From assembly GCA_025642065.1 (NCBI GenBank), contig JAODUP010000673.1, positions 22,501-86,500 on the forward strand: a DNA stretch of 64,000 nucleotides. Reading direction: 5' to 3'. Of this stretch, positions 55,819 to 64,000 are shown piece by piece (within the stretch, counting starts at the first letter, position 1; every line of letters starts with the position of its first letter). The notes under the pieces are model-generated. The model was given only the letters and a program-made list of their open reading frames with translations, searched no databases and was not told where the DNA came from. A program made the position numbers and the translations under genes. The DNA comes from Paralvinella palmiformis. Taxonomy: Eukaryota > Annelida > Polychaeta > Terebellida > Alvinellidae.

Positions 55819-57929
55819 TATCATTGTATTTGAATTACATGCCCCGAAGCAGCAAATAACCAAATGCATACAGAAACAACGCGAATATGGATTTCGTATC
55901 CAATACAATATAAATCGTCTCTTGAATTAAGACCAAGTATATCGAATTGATAATAGCTTTAACAAGTCGATGTTACAATTAATGGCACGACTAATTGGCT
56001 GGTCTAGCCACATGTTTACATTCTCCTGCTTTTCTATATAAATGACCAACACCAAAAATCAGGATGGAAAATTATCTATATATTATCTCCAGAACTATCA
56101 TTAGTTATTGTCTAACTCTGCCTCATACAACATTTACAACTTGTAAACACAATTAATCTTACAGCTGAACTTTTCAGATAGAAAATAGTGTCGAATATAG
56201 TGTTTATAAGCTATGATCAGCTTGTATTGACATCGACACACTTGATATAAGGCTAGCCAGTAGAAAATAAATATTAATGGAAGTATTTAGATATCCCCTC
56301 CCTTCGATGGGGGCTATTCGTCAAAGACGTCGCTGACTAACTACCCATAAAAGGGCTATTACTCGTGCATAATGCAGCGAGATCTACGTCTATAGAAGAA
56401 AAACAATCCTACACCCAGATTATGAATGGGCATCCGGTGTATTTATCGGATTTTTGACTGCAAGTGAAGCCTAGAAAGAGAGAGCCAAGCTGGTCGTCTT
56501 TTAGAAAGAACTCTGATGGTGTGCTTGAATCCGAATAGACTAGGTACACACGAATGGAGAGTGTCGCATAGACACGGTATAGCAATATATTAATGGTCCG
56601 TCGCGAAGATTTCCCATTAATGATGCTCAGTTAGTGATCAATGATCGGAAGCATTGTGATCAACTCAGAATCAGCAATTTCTAGGATTTCCGTAGTTGAT
56701 TGTCGGGATTATAAAAAACCCACATATGTTCAGTCTTAAAACGTTTATTAATCGAAAACAACACGGACATTGCTAAAACGGCTATCCTTCGAAAACGAGC
56801 TGCGAATGAATGAGGATTTTTAATGGAATTTTATTCATGAAAATAATTCTTCCATTGAAATGTCTGAAGTATAAAGTTGTGATTTCATGATTTATATTTA
56901 TGTTCGTGTTTAACCATTTCTTTAAACTCCAGTGAACTATAATTTTGTTTTAATCAGTTTTATTTAATTAATATTAAAATATATATCACTCCCTCGGCTC
57001 ATGCATTAAAACAAAAGGTTTACCCCCAAAATAAAATCCGTATAACATTTTAAAGACACCATAGAAATATTTGATATTTTTTTACTTAAAACATTATGTT
57101 ATTCCTATATGCACAAAGTCTGAATACATTTTAAATGAAGGTATGTATTTTCCCATTAGAACCTTACACACGCGCGCGCACACGCACACACGCACGCATG
57201 CACGCATACACGCACGCACGCACACAATACTATTTAAATGTTTTATGGCAACTTTTGTGTACGTACAAAAATTAAATTGTGGTAGTTTGATAAAGATAAT
57301 TAAATAAACATAAAGAGCTCAGTTTCTATAACCATATACAGTTTGAATTATGTTAATAGGTAACATGTAAAGAAAGTTATACACATTTTAATCAGATAAA
57401 TCTCATGAATTTATGTCACCAATTACTATTTATTATCATTGCCGTAATTGTGACGGTCATAATGATAACACCTGGGTGACTAATTTAAAAGTTAACGTCA
57501 ATAACTTTTTTTTTGTCTTCAAGTACAATTTTTTTAAATCTCCTCATAAGTGGACAAGGAATTTATTACTAAAAATATCAACACCACATTTTTGCGGCCT
57601 CCGGGTGAACTAGTGCGCGAAATTGTAAGTTATTAAAAAGTTGTTCTTTGGAAGGAAAAACAAACCTTGTAAAATATGTCGGTGACATTAGTTTTGGCGG
57701 CAGATGGTTATTTATGGGAGTCATGAGCATCTGAAAATATGCCGTACATACATTTCAGCGTCAAATTGTAAAAGATTGCCACATTTCAACAGATAATGAA
57801 TCAGACAATGAAGTTGTTTATTTACCAAAAAAAAAAAAAAACATCAATGTGATATTACGTTAAAGAAACGAAAAAGAAGCAGCCAAAAATCCGAGAAAAG
57901 GAGTACCCCTCTTGGCGCCTTTTCCATGC

Positions 57930-58067
57930 TGTGGTCATGGTCGGCCTTTTGTATTTTTAGTGGCGTTCAGTCATGACGTTTATGAAAGTGCCTAAATAGG
58001 GCAAAGTGAAAGATGAAACATCCATCAAACATAACCCGACCGTCTTATCAGTGAAGTCATGGAGGCG

Positions 58068-58072
<5 letters not shown>
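57930..58072 (-). mobile_element. Diverged GAT-tail-family SINE copy
   Basis: On the - strand it begins GGCGCC and keeps the GATGTTTCATCTTTCACTTTG and CCTATTTAGGC landmarks of the family body. The B-box region is decayed. It abuts the TA run bordering dispersed repeat copy B. Confidence 0.5.

Positions 58073-58121
<49 letters not shown>
58073..58121. repeat. (TA)n microsatellite bordering dispersed repeat
   Basis: AT dinucleotide run between the SINE fragment and copy B of the dispersed repeat. Confidence 0.9.
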
Positions 58122-58125
<4 letters not shown>

Positions 58126-58550
58126 CGTTGTTTAATGGTGTTTTCTATTCATATCTAAACATTTTCATAAATATTTTGACGACTTTTGAAGATTTATTTA
58201 ATGAAAATAATTTCATTGTTAAATTTTAATAAAATTATAAAACATTAACACGAGTACTGTGTTTTTGGGGGCAGTTCGAATCAAAATATGCATTTCCCTG
58301 CAGAAGTATAATTTATATCACACTGGTTAGCTTAAGTCGTTATTGGTGTTTTGTGTGTGTGTGTGTGTGTGTGTGGGGGGTCATTAATAATTTTTCTTAT
58401 TTATTTTTCTTAAATAATTCTAGTGTAACAGCAATTATAACATGAAGAGAAACTGTGTACGATAGCTAGCTACACATGACTGAATGTACAGATGTTCTGA
58501 GTTATAAATATTATCTCTAGTTATGAAGGCCGTCCAAAAGAAAGTACTCT
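58122..58550 (-). repeat. Dispersed repeat, copy B (inverted to copy A)
   Basis: Reverse-complement match to 30220-30551 over most of its length. It has a GT microsatellite (58352-58373) and about 60 extra bases in the middle where copy A has a short CA-rich segment. Both copies end at a TA run next to AACACCATTA. Confidence 0.75.
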
Positions 58551-58575
58551 CCTCGGGGATAATTAATTACGGCGC

Positions 58576-58577
<2 letters not shown>

Positions 58578-58672
<95 letters not shown>
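58578..58672. repeat. (CA)n(TA)n compound microsatellite
   Basis: CA run of about 62 bases followed by a TA run. Confidence 0.9.
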
Positions 58673-58673
<1 letters not shown>

Positions 58674-59053
58674 ATAATCCACAAATCTGATACAGCGATA
58701 CTTACATTTAAACCATTCCATAGTTGCGCATCCATAATAGACTTAATTTGATAAACATTGTATATGACAATAAGTTAGTTTGGCTTCGTTTTAATGGAAG
58801 GGTCGTTTACCTAATTCATAATTTAATAGATGGTCAGTGTAATTGATAGTATTATATTAATGTTTCGATTAACTTATCCCCTTGCTTCAAAAGTGGCAAT
58901 TGTGTCAACAATGTATTCAGAATTTTACTTGCTTAGAAAATATTACTCAAGAATGGCTTTGAACGCATTTAATACCTTCATTGTCAGCAATAGCCCTTTT
59001 ATGTTTTAGAACGAATTGTTTGGATACGTAAATGTCCAGTACGATTAAACACG

Positions 59054-59844
59054 ATGGCGAATGGTGCTACATTGTGCGCGATAATACAAGGCTTTGATTA
59101 CTTGTCAGTCAGAAATGGAAAAGGAGCATCTTTTAGCACTGAAAGGTAAGTTTTTATTGAATAGTGCATTTCTTAGCATCTACGGGAACACAGGTTAATC
59201 TAAGTAATAAAAGTTTGTTCTGCTAATTTTGAATAAGCATGCTGTTGACATATAAGTTTGTCTACAGCAGATTACTCGCCTGGTCACAGTTGGTGAGTTA
59301 GTCACTTCTAGATCTACAGTACATGAGTAGATCTAAATTACAGTTCTGCGTTAAATTCTGGCTTAAACGTAGATCTAAATAATTAGATCTAGATCTAAAC
59401 CTTTATTAACAGTGATATGAATATTGATATTTTTTAATCATCCTATAAGACCTATTTAGCTATTACACATAAAGCTCATGGTCCAAGTCCTGAAGTAGGT
59501 TAAAATCGACTTTTTGTAAACATTTCTCAGAACTAGAAGCCTTAATAAGCCTTAAATTTAAACCCCCCGGTCACCTCCAGTCATATATATCTAGACTTTG
59601 TAAAGCACAGATCTCAAAATATGATAATCAATGTAATGTTTGTTTCTTTGTAAATATTTCTCACTAAGAAGTTTATTACTTTGCATATTTCTGAGTAATT
59701 CTGGAGAATTATCAAATGTCAGAATGGTTTCTTATTCATCTGATGAGTCTGTAGTTGTTTCTGTGATGTCATTGAATTTCAAAATAGAAACAAATTCCAC
59801 ACACACACACGAATTGTGCTAGTCATGATCAAACCACAAAAGGT

Positions 59845-59908
<64 letters not shown>

Positions 59909-61125
59909 TTTGATCATGAATAGCACAATTCTAATAATTCAATTAAATCTAAATCATCTATTTGTCTATTAGACTGAGATTTATCACCATTTATGAAGCT
60001 AAGCAAAACGTTCCTTCAGAACTGGCTTATTCCATAATCGTTAAGTCAGCCAATCTGCAAGATAATACAAGTGAGCAAGACTGTTCTTGTGTACTTTGAG
60101 TCCCCTTTTTCTCGTAACTATCACACACAATACAAGTTTGAGCAATAGTAACATTTTATTAATAGTAAGTTATTCAAATAATTATAATACCATTTGAGAA
60201 TTGACTGGGTTAAACCCTACCTAAAATAGCTGGTGTGTTACTCCACCATTGATTGAAGACTTTTCCATTGATTAAAGACTTTTGTAGACCTAAAACAATT
60301 CTGTAGAAGAATATCATAACTTAATTAGGTGTATATTAAAAAAAGTTAGTTTCTGTTATCATTGCATTGGTGTATATAAGTAAAATAAATGTAACAATGT
60401 ACCTTATCTTCTTTACTAAAGATTATTTAACCTCTGTTTTGACATATCTTTACTGTTAATCTGAGTTCAGATTGCTCTCAACTGTGATCGTATACATGCT
60501 AGTCTTGTGTTCTCATTCAGTCAATTCACCGACATTCTTTTCCAAGTGGAATCTGAAGAAAATCTATCCATAGATTTCATAATAATGCTAGTGCTTTGAT
60601 ATCCAAGTAGTACTCAATAGACCCTTTTTTATGGGATCATGGATACCCTGCGTGACTTAAATATGTACAGGCATGCCGCCACCACTCTCACTAGTGCACC
60701 AGTATGCAATATCCAAGTTTGGATTTTGTACTTAATAGGAAGAAGAAGAAGAGTCATATTTGTTTTAGCTGTCTTTAGGACTCCTGCAGGATTTCTTCGA
60801 CACCAGGTATCTTAAACCCAAATAGAGCCATTGCGTGATATTCAATTCCTGCAGATTGGTACATGTATTTATATTGATATCAAAGGCAATTTGATCAATC
60901 CTATATAAAAACATATGCCAAGTCATCATATATCATCAAAAATAAAATTGTTTAAAATATTATTTCCTCTTTTTTTTTCTAATGTTAAGAAAATAAAGTA
61001 CGAGGGGGCCAACAAAAATACCAGGGTCAGATATTGGTAGGCCTCAAGGGCCTACAATGGCACAACGTGACAGCTCATTGGCATTGGAAACGAAATTGCC
61101 AAGGTCTCTACTTGAGAGTAATCAG
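59054..61125 (+). CDS. Possible first two coding exons of an unrecognised gene (partial)
   Basis: ATG 59054 has A at -3 and G at +4 and opens a frame (MANGATLCAIIQGFDYLSV and onward) to a strong donor GAAAG|GTAAGT, with the exon ending at 59145. The next candidate exon is 60999-61125. It follows a pyrimidine tract and AAATAAAG, is in the matching phase, and reads TRGPTKIPGSDIGRP then LALETKLPRSLLESNQ before GTCAAA. Together they give 73 residues with no stop. A competing start at 59115 (MEKEHLLALK) also splices to an open frame, so the frame is not certain. No domain is recognised. The second donor is weak. If real, the gene continues beyond 64000 with long AT-rich introns. Confidence 0.4.
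59305..59400. repeat. Cluster of AGATCT hexamers
   Basis: About six copies of TAGATCT/AGATCTA occur within 100 bases in AT-rich sequence. No known function; possibly a decayed short tandem repeat. Confidence 0.5.
59811..59931. mobile_element. Foldback hairpin enclosing CA/TA microsatellite
   Basis: GAATTGTGCTAGTCATGATC (continuing AAACCA) at 59811-59836 is repeated in inverse at 59906-59931 with one mismatch. The loop holds a CA run and a TA run. A 26-bp arm pair around a microsatellite resembles a tiny foldback or MITE-like element. No coding content. Confidence 0.65.
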
Positions 61126-61807
61126 GTCAAATGACCCGGGTCCCTGCTTCTAACAAAACCACTGTATTCATATTGAATTACTAACAAAGCTATGCCAAAA
61201 TAATTATTTATAAAATGTCTATCAAATTTGTTCAAATAAAAATCCCATGATATACTGATCATGTGACCATCTGTGATAGTTTGTTCCTGTGGCATTATGT
61301 ACCTGTGGCAGTTTTGATCTGTGGTATGTAGTGCTTGACAGTTTGTGTTGCCTACAGCAATCACCCCACCCCCCAAATACATGGTCATGTAACATATAGT
61401 ATGTTGGTTAGCACTGGTCAGAAGTTGAATGGACTTGCGATGAGTTTACGTATTAATTGGTCACTGTGACTGTAAACAAATTATGGCATTTGATATAGTT
61501 GTGCTGGTGGTATTGTTCTGTAAAATAAGATATATCACATTATCAGTGCACAGAGAGCTGTTGATGTTCATTTCTTCTGTTATCACCCATGATTTACTGT
61601 CATGAATAAATTCCATTTGGATGTGACTCATGTATAAAATAAATAGTCTGATGCAGAATAGATTCCAGGACTATTTCCTTGTCTTATACTTAAGTATATA
61701 TACAGTAACGCAGATTTAAGTTTTTTTGGGGACCTACATTAGTAAAGAAGTTACAGAAGCTATTTGCTATATCTCCAGGATTACTGGTTTCTTTATCATT
61801 CATATTG

Positions 61808-61920
61808 AATAGGGTGTTTCATGTTTGACTTCGCTTCATTACCTTTGGATGTTGCTCGGCCCATTTAGCCTACCAAATGCACAAAAGTGGTCAAAAACAT
61901 CAATCATCATCATCATCATT
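61808..61920 (+). mobile_element. 5'-truncated GAT-tail-family SINE
   Basis: On the + strand it starts at GGGTGTTTCATG and continues CTTCGCTTCATTACC and CGGCCCATTTAGCC, ending in an ATC repeat (to 61920). The tRNA-like head is missing. A head-only fragment of the same family lies 350 bases downstream. Confidence 0.75.
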
Positions 61921-62267
61921 GTTACAGAATGAGTCGATGGTGTTGGATTTGTCGTTAGTTTTATTGATAATGATACGTATAATTCTCCAAGTTTTCTTGA
62001 TGTCTTATTTACATTTTAGAAATAAATCATGGTAATAGTTTTCCTTCGTTTTACTTTATTAAATAGGTATCTATGATTTCCCAAAACATTTTTGGGATAG
62101 TTTGTCCAGGTTGTTTAAGCTTTATAATGTTGTTACCTTATTTGTGATTTAATCTCTGTTTAAAACTCTTTTGTTTAGAACTCTCCTGTTAAAAGCAAAG
62201 GCATAAAGATAACATGCACACAAATTTATCCCAAAACACTTAAACAAACTTAAGCATGATTATCACC

Positions 62268-62320
62268 AGGGGCGCCTATGTGGCCTAATTGGTAGTGTGT
62301 TGGACCACATATCACTAGGA
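62268..62320 (+). mobile_element. Head-only GAT-tail-family SINE fragment
   Basis: GGGGCGCCTATGTGGCCTAA followed by TTGGTAGTGTGTTGGACC and ATATCACTAGG matches the tRNA-like head of the family, stopping before the B-box. Confidence 0.65.
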
Positions 62321-64000
62321 TTAATTGATTGGTCTTTGTTTGAATATGTACTGAAATATTTAATAGTCCAATTTTAAGAAGTTGCAAATAGGACATATTA
62401 TTTATAAATTGCACTCTGCAAAAACTTTTACATCTCCTTTTTACTACATACTGATATGGATTGCTGAAAGATATAATTTATAAGAATTTAGTTTTTTTGT
62501 TGTATATGTTTCTTTAATAATAAATAAGTGTGTGTCACATTAAAGAATGTGAATTTTTTTATAGAAAACAGATAATTAAATGGATGTCTGGAATAGAGTT
62601 TTAATCTATGTTTTCTTTCTTGGTATTCGTCATTGTTTAAAGCATCCAAATGACGGTGATGTCCAGCTGTTGGCACATACATTCTTCTGTCTTCATAGTT
62701 TGTTATTCTTGCATAAGCTTTTGATAGGATAGTGTTGGTTAAAAAATTATGACTTTTGTATGTGTAATAATGTTGAAAGTAACAGAAATTTACTAAAACT
62801 GACTATATATTAGCCGTACTGCATAAAGGAGTAATTTCCAACTCAGTCCCAAATTAGAGGAGAAAATACCAAGAAATTAAGACAAACAAGAAAAGAATTT
62901 AAGTTAGTTGTTTTGACAAATTCAGTAGAGCAAGCATTTAAAGATAATGGTGTCCATGTGAAATTGACCTTTTTTTGTTATGGATGGGTGGTAAACTTGA
63001 GAAATGGGTTGTTCTAAACATACAAATATTTTTCAAGTCTGACTGAAATGCTAATGTAACAATGTAGACTGGATACTTTAATATCTATTTTATATCATAC
63101 AATTAAAATTTGGTTGTTGTTTTTATATTGCAATTAAAACTTTCCTATGAAGATTTTTATCACTTCTGGGGCTTTTTATCATTTAGAAATGCATTAACTT
63201 GCAGTGTTTATTGAGCCAATTCTCTGCATATATGGTTGGTTATTGGTTAACACAGAATTGTTAAATCATAACGTAACCATTGTAAGCCACGTTTCTGCTA
63301 CCTACTGATCATGATCACAACGATGTCATAATGCACCAACCTATACACATGTTTCTGAAGACTGGTTAAAATAGGCTTTGCTGGGTAGTTGACAATCCTG
63401 ACAAACAGATCTTGTATACAGGTACTGAAAATTTATTTAATTAGTGAGGCGAGTTTATGTAAAGATTATATATCTAATGGTATACATGTATCTGAAACCT
63501 TTTTTAGTTCAATGATAGATAGTGTTTTATAATAGTGTTTTATATAAATGAAACGTTTATGATTGATAGATTGAGTGTGTAAAATAAATTAAATCCATGA
63601 AATTAACAAGTCACAAACCAGTAGAAAAATTCCATGAAATAACAAGTTTTTAGGCATTATAGTTATTTCCATGATCAATAATTAACATATGCTTTTTGTA
63701 ACTGTAGTATGATAGAATCATGAAAAGTATCCGAGTTCAGTTTGTTGTTACACCTACACATTCAGTTATATCAAAACATATGTCTGATAAATAGTAAGTA
63801 ATAATATTTAAATGCTGGAAAAGTTATATTCGAGTAACATGTCTGAGACACTGATAGTTGAGCATTTTTGTTTACACATGATACTTACTGCCAGATGAAA
63901 TGAGAATGATGAATGTTAGATTTGTATCTTATATTTTTTTCTTCTTATTCTCAAAAACTGTGAATTGTTTATATGTTAGATTATGATGTATATCATCGTT

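Larger units (their letters stand above)
53664..59053. other. AT-rich intergenic stretch after transporter gene
   Basis: After the transporter 3' region the sequence becomes clearly more AT-rich and CpG-poor. I see repeats (listed separately), CA/GC runs just after the stop codon, and no convincing exon or RNA gene over about 5 kb. Confidence 0.5.
61126..64000. other. AT-rich stretch to window end
   Basis: Apart from two SINE fragments I see no convincing exon, RNA gene or long repeat. It may be an intron of the partial gene beginning at 59054. Confidence 0.45.

Noticed and set aside
59115..59145. Alternative start MEKEHLLALK for the partial gene
   Set aside because: It also leads into an open frame, but that frame is Trp/His-rich in the second exon and looks less protein-like. 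I kept the 59054 frame while noting the ambiguity.

Overview
The window is nuclear DNA from an animal, most likely a lophotrochozoan and probably a mollusc. The reasons are GT-AG introns, tRNA-derived SINEs, a LINE remnant, DNA transposons, very abundant microsatellites, and three multi-exon genes whose encoded domains are typical of animals. The species call is an inference; there is no bacterial or organellar signal.

Layout. From 2.0 to 6.0 kb on the + strand lies a three-exon gene for a 692-residue protein with an N-terminal CARD domain, coiled coils and a very basic tail. From 26.3 down to 8.75 kb on the - strand lies a five-exon gene for a 267-residue sulfotransferase-like P-loop protein. 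It has two large introns (about 8.9 and 6.8 kb) filled with repeats. From 42.9 to 53.7 kb on the + strand lies a six-exon gene for a 529-residue monocarboxylate-transporter-like (SLC16/MFS) protein. A CpG-rich stretch at about 38.7-39.4 kb carries a candidate + strand first exon (CCAAT box, YY1-like motif, strong donor) and a candidate - strand exon with a strong donor. It may therefore be a shared divergent promoter for the transporter and the sulfotransferase-like gene. At 59.05-61.13 kb two open segments with compatible splice sites may be the first exons of a fourth, unrecognised + strand gene that runs off the window.

Repeats dominate the rest. The structured ones are a degenerate THAP-domain DNA transposon with inverted repeats of about 104 bp (13.33-15.08 kb), a 448-bp TA-flanked MITE (0.76-1.21 kb), and a SINE family with a GAT-rich tail present in six or seven copies, one with a perfect 13-bp target duplication. 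There is also a second group of tRNA-like fragments, a LINE reverse-transcriptase C-terminal remnant in a transporter intron, and a 0.33-0.43 kb dispersed repeat present as an inverted pair at 30.2 and 58.1 kb. A foldback hairpin encloses a CA/TA microsatellite at 59.8 kb. Simple arrays include about 670 bp of CAGA, about 240 bp of GAGT and several minisatellites of 11 to 50 bp.

No functional link between the genes can be shown from sequence alone, and no CRISPR, rRNA or convincing functional tRNA gene is present. Many long open frames here are microsatellite read-throughs and are left out. Exon boundaries were worked out by eye from splice-site phase and protein continuity; non-coding exons are much less certain than coding ones.
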